From: Nonomuraea sp. PA05
GTDB lineage: Bacteria > Actinomycetota > Actinomycetes > Streptosporangiales > Streptosporangiaceae
Length of the DNA stretch: 64,000 bases
Direction of reading: 5' to 3'
Assembly (NCBI RefSeq): GCF_008086045.1
Contig: NZ_VSEY01000018.1
Location: 124,001-188,000 of the forward strand
Made by a program: the position numbers and the translations under genes. The notes under the pieces are model-generated. The model was given only the letters and a program-made list of their open reading frames with translations. It ran no database searches and was not told where the DNA came from. Numbering within the stretch: position 1 is the first letter of the stretch; the number at the start of each line of letters is the position of its first letter. Positions 8,630 through 16,755 of this stretch are shown piece after piece.

Positions 8630-9606
8630 GCCTCGGCCAGGACCAGCGCGAAGTCCCCCTCGGGATCCGTGTAGTGCCGCCGCACCCCGAACCCCGCCGC
8701 CGCCAGCTCGCCCCGCAGCCCGTCCTCACGGAACTTGGCGCTGATCTCGGTCCGCATCTCCTCCCCCTCCTCGAACGAAACGGAGAGCCCGAGCCCGCCG
8801 ACCCGCACCCGCATGGCCCGCGACGCCCGCAGCCGCATCTCGATCCAGTCGTGCCGCTCGTCGTAGACGGCCACGTGCTCGAACGATTCGGGTTCGAAGT
8901 CCGCGTCCAGCTCCCGGTTGATCACCCGCAGCACGTTCCGGTTGAACTCGGCCGTCACCCCCGCGCTGTCGTCGTAGGCCGCCACCAGCCTCCCCCGCTC
9001 CTTCACCAGGTCGGCCCCCAGCAGGAACGTGTCGCCCGACCGCAGCGTGGCCCGCAGTTCCTTGAGGAACACCGCGCGGGCGGCCGGTTCGAGGTTGCCG
9101 ATGGTGCCGCCGAGGAAGGCCACCATCCGCCGCCCGTTGCGGGGCAGCAAGGCGAGGTGGCGTTCGAAGTCGGCGCACACGGCCTGCACGGTCAGACCCG
9201 GGTAGCGGCCGGCGAGCCGGTGGGCGGCGGCCTCCAGGGTGACGGCGTCCACGTCCACGGGCGTGTAGCCGCGCAGGGTGCCGGCCGCCGACAGCGCGTC
9301 CAGCAGCAACCCGGTTTTCTCGCTGGTGCCGGAGCCCAGCTCGACCAGCGTGTCCGCGCGGGAGACGGCCGCGAGGTCGGCGGCCCGCGCGCGCAGGATG
9401 GTCAGCTCGCGGCGGGTCGGGTAGTACTCGGGCAATCGGGTGATACGGGAGAACAGGTCGCTGCCGGCGGCGTCGTAGAACCATTTGGGCGGCAGCCACT
9501 TGGGGCTGGACGTCAGGCCGGCGGTGACGTCGTGTTCGAGGGCCTGGCGCAGGTAGTCGCGGTCAAGATGACTGATCACACGCACGGTGGACTGGGTGAC
9601 GGGCAC
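8626..9606 (-). CDS. egtD: L-histidine N-alpha-methyltransferase EgtD
   Basis: 326 residues from GTG 9606, preceded by AGGAG with a 5-base spacer. A GTG at 9627 overlaps the egtC stop and a further in-frame GTG lies a few codons inside, so the exact start is open; mycobacterial EgtD is about 321 residues. EgtD trimethylates histidine to hercynine with S-adenosylmethionine. Evidence: PPKWFYDAAGSDLFSRIT and LPEYYPTRRE near the N-terminus, LVELGSGTSEKT as the SAM-binding loop, FLGGTIGNLEP, and EMRTEISAKF near the end, all hallmarks of the DUF2260/EgtD family. Confidence 0.95.
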   Translation of the reverse strand: MPVTQSTVRVISHLDRDYLRQALEHDVTAGLTSSPKWLPPKWFYDAAGSDLFSRITRLPEYYPTRRELTILRARAADLAAVSRADTLVELGSGTSEKTGLLLDALSAAGTLRGYTPVDVDAVTLEAAAHRLAGRYPGLTVQAVCADFERHLALLPRNGRRMVAFLGGTIGNLEPAARAVFLKELRATLRSGDTFLLGADLVKERGRLVAAYDDSAGVTAEFNRNVLRVINRELDADFEPESFEHVAVYDERHDWIEMRLRASRAMRVRVGGLGLSVSFEEGEEMRTEISAKFREDGLRGELAAAGFGVRRHYTDPEGDFALVLAEA

Positions 9607-9623
9607 GAGATCTCCTAGGTGAG

Positions 9624-10331
9624 TCACAACGGCTGGACGACGACGTCGTCGCGGGTGACGGTGAGCAGGCTCCGCTCGGGCACGGCCTGCCAGCCGGGCA
9701 GGTCGTCGAGCGGTTCGCTGGCCACCAGCACGCCGTCGTGGAGTCGGTGATGGAACAGGGTGTCGCCCCAGACGGTCGCGGCGATGGCCGTGCCGTCGGA
9801 GGCGAGCAGGTTCAGGCGGGCGGCGGGGTCCTTCTCCCCGGCCCGTACGACGACGTCGGCCAGCGCCTCGCCCAGGCCGGCGCCGGCGCGTCCGCGCTGG
9901 AACACGGCGGCGGCCACCCAGGCGGCGTCGCAGGTGCTCTCGGCGCCGTCGCAGAGGTTCTTGACCGCGTCGCGGGCGACGCGGCCGTTGTGGCTGAGCA
10001 GCCAGGTGCGGTCGGTGAACGGCGCGGTGGCGCTCTCCTCGATCGGCATGCCGACGGTGGCCGAGCGGACGGCGGCCAGCAGGCAGGTGGAGCGGGCCGT
10101 GGCGGCGAGGCCCGGCAGGTTGGCGTCCGTCCAGATGGGCACGGAACGGCGGTAACGCACCGGTTCTGGGCGGCCTGCGACGTACCAGCCCATGCCGTAC
10201 CCGTCGGCGTTGATCAGCCCGGCCCGCTGTCGGCGCGGCGCGTACGACTGCTTGAGCAGCCCGTACTCGGCCTCGTCGATGAGCGAGGCGAGCGGGCGTT
10301 CCGCGCCCAGCCAGGCGGCGTGCCTGCACAC
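9624..10331 (-). CDS. egtC: Ergothioneine amidohydrolase EgtC
   Basis: 235 residues, class II glutamine amidotransferase fold. The GTG start is directly followed by TGC, so Cys2 becomes the N-terminal nucleophile after removal of the initiator. EgtC removes the gamma-glutamyl group from gamma-glutamyl-hercynylcysteine sulfoxide. NADGYGMGWY, AAVRSATVG and LSHNGRV are typical of the family. The start lies one base after the egtB stop and the stop region is next to egtD, giving tight coupling. Confidence 0.95.
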   Translation of the reverse strand: MCRHAAWLGAERPLASLIDEAEYGLLKQSYAPRRQRAGLINADGYGMGWYVAGRPEPVRYRRSVPIWTDANLPGLAATARSTCLLAAVRSATVGMPIEESATAPFTDRTWLLSHNGRVARDAVKNLCDGAESTCDAAWVAAAVFQRGRAGAGLGEALADVVVRAGEKDPAARLNLLASDGTAIAATVWGDTLFHHRLHDGVLVASEPLDDLPGWQAVPERSLLTVTRDDVVVQPL

Positions 10332-10332
10332 C

Positions 10333-11625
10333 TCAGACCAGCTCCGACCGGGCGCAGCGGAAGCCGGTGAAGATCTGCCTGCGGATCGGGTAGTCCCAGT
10401 TCCTGAACGTGGTCCGCACCGCCGCCGGGTCGGCCGCCCAGGAGCCGCCGCGCAGCACGCGGTACTCCTCGCCGAAGAACACCTCGCTGTACTCCTTGTA
10501 CGGGAAGCTGCGGAACCCCGGATACCCGTGGAACCAGGAGCCGGTCCACTCCCACACGTCGCCCAGCATCTGCTCGGCCCCGTAGGCGCTGGCGCCCTGC
10601 GGGTAGGCGCCGAGCGGGGCGGGGTGGGAGGACAGGTGGCCGAGGTTGGCCAGGGAGGGGCCGGGGTCGGTCTCGCCCCACGGGTAGCGCCTGGACCGGC
10701 GCTGCTGCGGGTCCCAGCCGCACGCCTTCTCCCATTCGGCCTCGGTGGGCAGCCGCTTGCCCGCCCATCGGGCGTAGGCGTCGGCCTCGTACCAGCTCAC
10801 GTGCTGCACGGGCTCGTCCATGGGGACGGGCTCGACGCGGCCGAAGCGGTTGCGGTGCCAGGCGCCGCCGTCCCTGGTCCAGAAGAGCGGGGCGGTGATG
10901 TCGCGCCGCTGCCGCCACTCCCAGCCCTCGGGCGTCCACCAGCGCGGGTCGTCGTACCCGCCGTCCTCGATGAACGCCAGGTACGCGCGGTTGCCGACGG
11001 GGAGCCGGTCGATCCAGTAGCCGGGCAGGTCCACCCAGGTGGCCGGGCGCTCGTTGTCGTAGGCCCACGGCAGCGTGTCGGTGCCCATGAGGAACGGCCC
11101 CGCCGGGACATGCACCTCCTCGGGGCCTTCCGCGCGCCCTGGCGGCAGGTGGCCGTCGCGGACCAGGCCGGGCTGTCCGGAGAGCTGCAGCGTGGCGAGC
11201 ATGGTCTCGTCGTGCTGGTGCTCGTGCTGGATCACCAGGCCGAACACGAAGCCGTCGCGGTGCAGCGGGGACGGGCCCTCCAGGTCGATCTCGTCGAGGA
11301 CGTCGAGCACGCGGCCGCGCACGCCCTCGATGTAGCCGCGTGCCTCGGCGGGGCGCAGGAACGGCAGGCCGGGGCGGTCCTTGCGGGGGGTCTTGAACGC
11401 GTCGTAGATGTCGTCGATCTCGGGGCGGAGCGGGGTGATGCCGGCCGCGGCGCGCAGGACCCACAGCTCCTCGTAGTTGCCGACGTGCGCCAGGTCCCAG
11501 ACGAGGGGGGACATGAGCGGGGAGTGCTGGCGTACCAGGAGGTCGTCCTCGGCGTCCGTGTAGGTGAGTGAACGGTCGCGCACCGCGATGAGCTCCTTGG
11601 CGATGCGTTCCTTGATGTCAGTCAT
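10333..11625 (-). CDS. egtB: Hercynine oxygenase (sulfoxide synthase) EgtB
   Basis: 430 residues. The N-terminal DinB-like domain carries the three iron ligands: His47 in DLAHVGNYEE and His134/His138 in QHEHQHDE. The C-terminal FGE-sulfatase domain includes GNRAYLAFIEDGGY, LPTEAEWEKACG, GDVWEWTGSWF and the closing GFRCARS. It joins gamma-glutamylcysteine to hercynine by iron-dependent oxygenation. ATG 11625 lies 27 bases after the egtA stop. Confidence 0.96.
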   Translation of the reverse strand: MTDIKERIAKELIAVRDRSLTYTDAEDDLLVRQHSPLMSPLVWDLAHVGNYEELWVLRAAAGITPLRPEIDDIYDAFKTPRKDRPGLPFLRPAEARGYIEGVRGRVLDVLDEIDLEGPSPLHRDGFVFGLVIQHEHQHDETMLATLQLSGQPGLVRDGHLPPGRAEGPEEVHVPAGPFLMGTDTLPWAYDNERPATWVDLPGYWIDRLPVGNRAYLAFIEDGGYDDPRWWTPEGWEWRQRRDITAPLFWTRDGGAWHRNRFGRVEPVPMDEPVQHVSWYEADAYARWAGKRLPTEAEWEKACGWDPQQRRSRRYPWGETDPGPSLANLGHLSSHPAPLGAYPQGASAYGAEQMLGDVWEWTGSWFHGYPGFRSFPYKEYSEVFFGEEYRVLRGGSWAADPAAVRTTFRNWDYPIRRQIFTGFRCARSELV

Positions 11626-11652
11626 GCGCGTCCTTGCTGTGTCGTCGTCTGG

Positions 11653-12906
11653 TCAGTGGCCGTCGGGCCGGTGGTGGGAGTCGTGGTCCAGCCAGGGACG
11701 GTCCATCGAACCGGAGGCCTGGTCGATCAGGTAGGCGGCGGGTGAGCGGCCGGTGCTCACGTGGCGGTCGGCGAACGCGGCCACGGCGCCGGCCAGGGCG
11801 GCGTCCGCGCCGAGCCGCGGCAGCGCCTCCAGCGCGGCGCGGAAGCACGCCTCGGCGGCGTTCCTGATCCGCGGGTCGGCCAGCCCGCACCTGGCCGCCC
11901 GGTCCCAGTCCTCCTGGTACGGACCCGGCCGCCGCACCTCGACGGCGGCCATCGCGGCGTCGGCGGCCCGGTCGTCGGTGATCAGGGCGTGCGTCACGGC
12001 CACGCACACCGGCCAGTCGGACGGATGCAGCGCGTCCAGGTAGCGGATCTCCAGCCATCCCCTGGGCCGGACCGGCGGGAAGACGGTGGTGGCGTGATAG
12101 GCGAGGTCCTCCGGGGTGGGCCGGCGCTCGCCCCCGCTCTCCAGCCAGTCGCGGAACGTCGAGCCGTCGCGGATCGGCCGGTAGCGCTCGGACTCCTCCC
12201 GGACGAGCATCAGCCGGGAGTCGAGCAGGTACTCCGTCCAGTCGGCGACGGGGTCGCCCGTGACGGGCACCGGCCGGGTCCTGCTGCGGTCGAGGTTGTT
12301 CCAGACGTCCTGGCGGCCCGACATCCACCCGTACGGCCTGCCGCCGCTCAGCGGGGAGTTGGCGAAGGCGGCGAGCAGCACGGGGCCGAGCGCGTGCGCC
12401 CGCTCCCAGCGGACGGCGGGCTCCCGCCCGAAGTCCAGGTTGACCTGGATGGACGCGGTGGAGCACATCATCAGCGCCCCGTACGGCACGCCCAGGAATT
12501 CGGCCATCGCCTCGTAGCGGGGCAGCCCGAGCTGGCGGCAGGGGGCGCGCACCGGATCGAGCCCCACCGCGCCCAGCGCCAGCCCGGCGGCGCGCAGGCC
12601 GTCGCGGACGGCGGCCACGTCGGCGGTCAGGCGGGCCACCGTCTCGGGCAGCGGGCCCGCGGGGCCCGACAGTTCGAGCTGGCCGCCCGGCTCGAACGTC
12701 ACCCGGCTGCCGCCCGGCAGGTACCCGGGCAGCGCCCGGCGGGTCCGCTCCATCGGGACTTGCCCGCCGGGATCCTTCCGGTCGAAGACGAGGAACTCCA
12801 GCTCGACGCCCACCCGGGCGGCGGCGGGGCGGAAGCACCGGTGCGCGTACTCCGCCACCTCCGTGACGTCGCGCAACGGTGTGCTCTCGGCCGTGACCCC
12901 GATCAT
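11653..12906 (-). CDS. egtA: Glutamate-cysteine ligase EgtA
   Basis: 417 residues from ATG 12906 with AAGGGAG just upstream. A GCS2-type ligase that makes gamma-glutamylcysteine for EgtB. Features: GVELEFLVFDR (Glu residues for Mg-ATP), FEPGGQLELSGPAGPLPETV, MMCSTASIQVNLDFG and WLEIRYLDALHPSDWPVCVAV, all matching the actinobacterial EgtA group. First gene of the egt operon; the 127-base gap before the divergent zinc-finger gene holds an inverted repeat (12981-13006). The C-terminus ends in a His/Asp-rich tail. Confidence 0.94.
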   Translation of the reverse strand: MIGVTAESTPLRDVTEVAEYAHRCFRPAAARVGVELEFLVFDRKDPGGQVPMERTRRALPGYLPGGSRVTFEPGGQLELSGPAGPLPETVARLTADVAAVRDGLRAAGLALGAVGLDPVRAPCRQLGLPRYEAMAEFLGVPYGALMMCSTASIQVNLDFGREPAVRWERAHALGPVLLAAFANSPLSGGRPYGWMSGRQDVWNNLDRSRTRPVPVTGDPVADWTEYLLDSRLMLVREESERYRPIRDGSTFRDWLESGGERRPTPEDLAYHATTVFPPVRPRGWLEIRYLDALHPSDWPVCVAVTHALITDDRAADAAMAAVEVRRPGPYQEDWDRAARCGLADPRIRNAAEACFRAALEALPRLGADAALAGAVAAFADRHVSTGRSPAAYLIDQASGSMDRPWLDHDSHHRPDGH

Positions 12907-12980
12907 CGTCTCCCTTTCGCCGGCACCGCGCGCGGGTCGTACTGGTGCGCACGGGACTACAGACCCGGGAGGCGCTCGAT

Positions 12981-13006
12981 CGTTACACACGAATTTCCGC
13001 GTAACG
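12981..13006. promoter_or_regulatory. Inverted repeat between egtA and a zinc-finger gene
   Basis: CGTTAC and GTAACG arms are separated by 14 bases of AT-richer sequence, in the gap between divergent genes. It could be an operator for the egt operon or part of a promoter for the plus-strand gene. I found no better promoter pair. Confidence 0.35.
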
Positions 13007-13033
13007 GACGGGGCGTGGAAGGCACTGTGTGAC

Positions 13034-13417
13034 ATGGAGCAGGGTTCACTGGGCTGCGCGGAGGTGCTCGGCCTGGTCACTGATTACCTGGACGGCGCGC
13101 TCCCGCCGGGCCGGCATCGGGCCGTCGCGGGGCATCTGGGCGCGTGTGCGGGGTGCTCGGGGTGGGTGTCGCAGCTGCTGGCGACGATCGCGGCTCTGAG
13201 CTGCCTGCGTGACGGGGTCATCCCTGCGCCGGTGCTGGCCGCACTGCGGGAGAGTTTCGCGGGCGTCGAGGGCTTGCGGCGGGAGAGCGGATGCTCGGGG
13301 GGCGTTCCTACGGGCTCGGGGGATCCTGCGGACTTGGGGGATCCTGCGGGCTCGGGGGGTCCTGCGGGCTCGGGGGACGTTCCTACCGGGGACGGCGGTC
13401 GCGGAAGGCGGACATGA
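13034..13417 (+). CDS. Zinc-finger (zf-HC2) anti-sigma-like protein
   Basis: 127 residues from ATG 13034, with GGAAGG 11 bases before it. An early Cys followed by YLDGALPP and HLGACAGC gives the Cys-x(n)-His-x3-Cys-x2-Cys site of ZAS anti-sigma factors. No transmembrane segment is visible. The C-terminal ~35 residues are a Gly/Pro/Ser repeat of 6 residues (GDPAGS-like), encoded by an 18-base minisatellite. Its 3' end overlaps by 35 bases the oppositely oriented anti-sigma gene. No sigma gene is linked on its own strand, so its partner may be the nearby ECF factor or another. Confidence 0.65.
   Translation: MEQGSLGCAEVLGLVTDYLDGALPPGRHRAVAGHLGACAGCSGWVSQLLATIAALSCLRDGVIPAPVLAALRESFAGVEGLRRESGCSGGVPTGSGDPADLGDPAGSGGPAGSGDVPTGDGGRGRRT
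13312..13376 (+). repeat. 18-base coding minisatellite
   Basis: About three and a half imperfect copies of an 18-base unit (GGGGGATCCTGCGGGCTC and variants) encode the 6-residue repeat at the C-terminus of the zinc-finger protein. Confidence 0.7.
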
Positions 13418-13661
13418 GCCGGTCGCGCACCGGCGCCGGCAACTTCTCCGGCGGCTGGTCGCCGAGCACCTTGATGGTGGCGCGGAACTGCTCGAGGTAT
13501 CGCCCGCACCCCTCGCAGCAGGCGAGGTGCGCCCGCATGCCGTCGCGGGACGGCTGGTCGAGGGCGTCCTCAAGGTAGGCGGTGAGCTGTTCCGCCAGTT
13601 CGTCGCAGGTGAACCGCTTCACGACGTTGACCGCCCTCGTCTCTGGGATGAACCGTTTCAC
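13383..13661 (-). CDS. Zinc-finger anti-sigma factor of the adjacent ECF sigma gene
   Basis: 92 residues. FTCDELAEQLTAYLEDAL followed by HLACCEGC is a ZAS (zf-HC2) motif binding zinc through Cys, His, Cys and Cys. No membrane helix is seen, so it is probably cytoplasmic and may be redox-responsive. It follows the ECF sigma gene by 41 bases in the same direction, the usual sigma/anti-sigma order. Its last 35 bases overlap the tail of the opposing zinc-finger gene. Confidence 0.82.
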   Translation of the reverse strand: MKRFIPETRAVNVVKRFTCDELAEQLTAYLEDALDQPSRDGMRAHLACCEGCGRYLEQFRATIKVLGDQPPEKLPAPVRDRLMSAFRDRRPR

Positions 13662-13702
13662 TCATTGTCGCCGCTGCACGGGCCCGATGGGGCCGCGCGA
13701 CC

Positions 13703-14374
13703 TCATTCGGGCTGTTTGACGGCCTCGTAGTAGTCCGCCAGCCAGCCGCGTACCGCGGTGCGGGCGCGGTGCAGCAGCACCCGCTGGTTGGCCGCGGAGA
13801 TCTCCAGGATCTCGCACACCTCGTCGGAGGTGCATCCCTCCACGTCACGCAAGGTGATCACGACCCGCTGCCGGGGAGGCAGCCGGCCGAGCGCCTCGGC
13901 GATCAGCACCCGCACCTCCGCCGCCAGCGCCTCGCCCTCGGGCGTCGGCCACGCCGCCGCGCCGTCGAACCGGCCGCCCCTGGCCGCGCCGAACTCGACG
14001 AACGGGCCGCCGTCCCGCTCGAACGTGCTCCACGGCAGCGTGCGGCTCTCGCGGACGCCGCGTTTCTTGGCGGTGTTGACCAGGATGCGGAACACCCAGG
14101 TCTTCACCGAGGAACGCGACTCGAAGGCGTCGATCCCGTCGATCACCGCCAACCAGGTGTCCTGCACGACCTCCTCCGCGGAGTGGTCGGTGGACACGTA
14201 CGACCTGGCGACCCGGAGCATGCCCCTGGACCAGGTGTCGAGCAGCACCGCGAACATCGCCTCGTCGCCGGCGCGCAGAGCTCCGACGACGACGTCATCC
14301 GGGGGCAGCCCACTGCCCTCGAAGGACCCCACGATCGCTCCCCCTCCGGTCGAACGCTGGGACAGCGCACACAT
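13703..14374 (-). CDS. ECF-family RNA polymerase sigma factor
   Basis: 223 residues from ATG 14374 with GGGGGAAG upstream. Region 2 is visible as RVARSYVSTDHSAEEVVQDT and KTWVFRILVNTAKKRG; region 4 as LPPRQRVVITLRDVEG followed by the helix-turn-helix DEVCEILEISAANQRVLLHR. A ~45-residue linker joins them. It is co-transcribed with a zinc-finger anti-sigma gene. Target promoters cannot be read from one copy. Regulon unknown. Confidence 0.9.
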   Translation of the reverse strand: MCALSQRSTGGGAIVGSFEGSGLPPDDVVVGALRAGDEAMFAVLLDTWSRGMLRVARSYVSTDHSAEEVVQDTWLAVIDGIDAFESRSSVKTWVFRILVNTAKKRGVRESRTLPWSTFERDGGPFVEFGAARGGRFDGAAAWPTPEGEALAAEVRVLIAEALGRLPPRQRVVITLRDVEGCTSDEVCEILEISAANQRVLLHRARTAVRGWLADYYEAVKQPE

Positions 14375-14583
14375 TAACTTCCCCCACTGACGTTTCCCCG
14401 GGCCGCCCCGTGTAGCCCTGTCTCGCGCGCATCTGCGTGGGGGACGGGGTTGCGGAGCGGCGGGGGCTTGACCGGCGGGTCTGTCGCGTGGCCTGCCGCG
14501 GGGGTGCGCCGCCGGACGCCTGAGCGGTGCACTTGCGTGGCGGGTGGGTGCCACTAGTGTGGCGGCGCCGTCCCACCGCGAAA

Positions 14584-14614
14584 CCCGCGGGGCGAGGCGC
14601 GAGTGCCCCGCGGG
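14584..14614 (-). terminator. Hairpin terminator after the TerC gene
   Basis: A 10-base-pair perfect stem (CCCGCGGGGC / GCCCCGCGGG) with an 11-base loop begins 19 bases after the TerC stop on the minus strand. A second 12-base palindrome (14616-14627, GCGTCCGGACGC) sits between. The remaining gap 14375-14583 contains no gene and must hold the sigma-gene promoter; no clear consensus is visible. Confidence 0.55.
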
Positions 14615-14632
14615 CGCGTCCGGACGCGGAGG

Positions 14633-15691
14633 CTACCGCTCCCCGGCCGGTTCCTGGATCGCTTCGGGCGTCTCGTCCCCTGCCACGAGGGCGTCGGCGC
14701 CGCGCAGCCGGTCACGCCGGTTGGCGAGCAGGCTCGTCACCGTGACGACGAACAGGACTCCCACGATCACTCCGAGCGAGGCCAGTGTCGGGATCTCCGG
14801 CACCCACGTCCAGATCCCGTGAGCCCAGTGCAGCACCAGCTTGACCCCGATGAACGCCAGGATGACGCCGAGCCCGTGGTTGAGGTGCCGCAGCTTGGTC
14901 AGCACCCCTTGCAGGACGAAGTACAGCGCCCGCAGGCCGAGCAGCGCGAACGCGTTCGTGGCGAAGACGAGGAACGGGTCCTCCGTCACCCCGTACACGG
15001 CCGGTACGGAGTCCACGGCGAAGACGATGTCCGTGGCCAGGATCGCGACGGCGGCCAGCGCCAGCGGGGTGAGCGCGAGCCGCCCCCGCTCGCGCACGAC
15101 GAGCCGCGAGCCGCGGTATTCGTCGGTGACGGGCACGAAGCGGCGCACCAGCCGGACGGTCCGCATGGAGGAGATGTCCACCTCCTGCTCGCCGCCCTTC
15201 ACCACGTCCCGGACGATCTTGCCGGCGGTCACGATGAGGATCGCGCCGAACAGCAGGAACGCCCAGGTGCCGCTCTGCAGCGCGGCGGCGCCGAGCCAGA
15301 TGAAGATGACGCGCAGCACGAGCGCCCCGACGATGCCGTACAGCAGCACCTGCCTGGCCAGCGCGGACGGCACCGCGAAGGCCGCGAGCAGCAGCATGAA
15401 CACGAACAGGTTGTCCACCGACAGCGACTTCTCCACCACGAACCCGGTGAAGAACTCGACCGCCACGCCGCCGCCGTGATCGGCCCACAGGTAGAAGCCG
15501 AAGAACACGGGCAGCAGCAGGTAGAAGACCGACCAGCCGATCGACTCGCGCATGCTCTCCTCGCGCGGCCGCCGAGTGATCAGCATGTCCACCACCAGCA
15601 GCAGCAACAGGGCCGCGACCGTGATGATCCAGAGAGTCGGTGAAGCGATGGTGCGCAGCTCTAGGGCATGCGAAAATGTCCCCGCGGACAT
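14633..15691 (-). CDS. TerC-family integral membrane protein
   Basis: 352 residues from ATG 15691 with GGGAGG 7 bases upstream. About nine hydrophobic helices. The TerC signature is clear: EFFTGFVVEKSLSVDNLFVF and ATDIVFAVDSVPAVYG carry the conserved acidic residues inside membrane helices. TerC proteins are linked to tellurite resistance and to Mn2+ export or metal loading of exported enzymes. A probable yybP-ykoY riboswitch in the leader supports a manganese role. Monocistronic, followed by a hairpin. Confidence 0.92.
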   Translation of the reverse strand: MSAGTFSHALELRTIASPTLWIITVAALLLLLVVDMLITRRPREESMRESIGWSVFYLLLPVFFGFYLWADHGGGVAVEFFTGFVVEKSLSVDNLFVFMLLLAAFAVPSALARQVLLYGIVGALVLRVIFIWLGAAALQSGTWAFLLFGAILIVTAGKIVRDVVKGGEQEVDISSMRTVRLVRRFVPVTDEYRGSRLVVRERGRLALTPLALAAVAILATDIVFAVDSVPAVYGVTEDPFLVFATNAFALLGLRALYFVLQGVLTKLRHLNHGLGVILAFIGVKLVLHWAHGIWTWVPEIPTLASLGVIVGVLFVVTVTSLLANRRDRLRGADALVAGDETPEAIQEPAGER

Positions 15692-15716
15692 GGGAATACC
15701 TCCCTCGAACAGATCC

Positions 15717-15818
15717 AACCGTTCGAGGTCTCCTTCACCCAAAGGGTGGCCGTCCGGGGACGCGCGGGACGTCCGTACTGACCGGGCCGGCTCTTTGGAA
15801 GTACTCCCCTCGCCGGTT
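15717..15818 (-). ncRNA. Probable yybP-ykoY (manganese) riboswitch upstream of TerC
   Basis: On the minus strand the leader reads AACCGGCGAGGGGAGTAC near its 5' end (15801-15818), GGTCAGTACGG in the middle and GGGTGAAGGAGACCTCG at the 3' end (about 15724-15740). GGGGAGUA and GAGACC are the most conserved blocks of this class, and CGAGG/CCTCG plus AACCG/CGGTT pair to form P1. It ends 25 bases before the TerC start, whose Shine-Dalgarno site it could control. TerC-type genes are classic targets of this Mn2+-sensing class. Identification is by eye; a covariance-model search would decide. Confidence 0.75.
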
Positions 15819-15873
15819 CAGAGTAGATCAAACGGGGACATCCCTCCACCCCGAGGGTGCCCTGAAGCCGCTC

Positions 15874-15904
15874 TTGACGAGATAATTGAACGAAATTTTA
15901 AATT
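15874..15904 (+). promoter_or_regulatory. Probable promoter of the TetR gene, possibly leaderless
   Basis: TTGACG at 15874-15879 and a TAAATT -10-like hexamer at 15899-15904, spaced 19 bases, in an unusually AT-rich stretch. CGAA and TTCG arms (15891-15906) flank the -10, a likely TetR autoregulatory site. Transcription would begin at about the ATG at 15910, so the message may be leaderless. Confidence 0.45.
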
Positions 15905-15909
15905 CGACC

Positions 15910-16632
15910 ATGGGACGCATCGCGGGAGTCACCGCCGCGGAGACACGTGAGCGGCTGCTGCGCGCCGCCGCCGAGGTCTTCGCCGAGCGCGGCTACGACG
16001 GCACGCGCGTGGCGGACATCGCCGCCGCCGCGGGGGTGAGCAACGGCGCCCTGTACGCGCACTTCGGCTCGAAGGCCGAGCTGCTCGTGGCGGCCCTGCG
16101 CGCGCACGGGCGCAACCAGCTCGCCAGCCTGTTCGTCGCCGACCCCGACCGGTCGGCCACGGAGCTGCTGCTCGCCATCGGCCGCACGCTGACCCGGCGG
16201 CGCGACCCCCTCGGCTACCTGGTGGTCGAGGCGCTGGTCGCGGCGCGCAGGGACGAGGACGTGGCCGGGCCGATGCGCGACTACGTGGGCGAGCGGGCCG
16301 ACTGGATCGCCGATCTGGTCGGGGTCGCGCAGGGGGACGGTGAGCTGGATCCCGCTCTGTCGCCGGAGGCGGTGGCGCACTTCTGCCTGCTGCTCGGGAT
16401 GGGCAGCGCGCTGGTCACGCCGGATCTGCGCGGGGTGGGTGACGAGGAGTGGGCGGCGCTGCTGTCCAGGATCGTCACCGCCCTGACCCCGCAATCCCCG
16501 CCCGCCACCTCCGACCGGCCCGACCCCACCGACCAGCCCGCCGACCAGCCCGCCAACCAGCCCGCCAACCGGCCCGAGCCCGCCGACCAGCCCGCCGACC
16601 GGCCCGAGCCCTCCCCTGAAGCGGGGGCTTGA
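15910..16632 (+). CDS. TetR-family transcriptional regulator with Pro-rich tail
   Basis: 240 residues from ATG 15910 (an in-frame TTG at 15886 would add 8 residues). Helix-turn-helix at ~10-55: LLRAAAEVFAERGYDGTRVADIA then VSNGALYAHFGSKAELL (shown as two pieces). The C-terminal domain is of the common effector-binding type. The last ~30 residues are a Pro/Ala/Asp/Asn repeat (PADQPANQ-like) from a 12-base minisatellite. It lies upstream of and co-directional with a copper amine oxidase gene (171-base gap), which it may regulate. Confidence 0.85.
   Translation: MGRIAGVTAAETRERLLRAAAEVFAERGYDGTRVADIAAAAGVSNGALYAHFGSKAELLVAALRAHGRNQLASLFVADPDRSATELLLAIGRTLTRRRDPLGYLVVEALVAARRDEDVAGPMRDYVGERADWIADLVGVAQGDGELDPALSPEAVAHFCLLLGMGSALVTPDLRGVGDEEWAALLSRIVTALTPQSPPATSDRPDPTDQPADQPANQPANRPEPADQPADRPEPSPEAGA
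16531..16612 (+). repeat. 12-base coding minisatellite in TetR tail
   Basis: Repeated CAGCCCGCCGAC / CAGCCCGCCAAC units encode the Pro-rich C-terminus of the TetR protein. Confidence 0.65.
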
Positions 16633-16755
16633 CCGGACGCGCGGGCCAGGCGGGCGGCGGCCCAGCCGCGCGCGGGACATCGCCACGACAGTCTTCCCGG
16701 CCCTGGAAATCACCGTCGCCGTGGTGTTCGCTGACGGCGACGTTCCCCGGCAGTA

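Noticed and set aside
11618..12952. Alternative minus-strand frame over egtA, 444 codons
   Set aside because: Arg/Gly/Pro-rich shadow in another frame; the frame ending at 11653 carries all GCS2 motifs.
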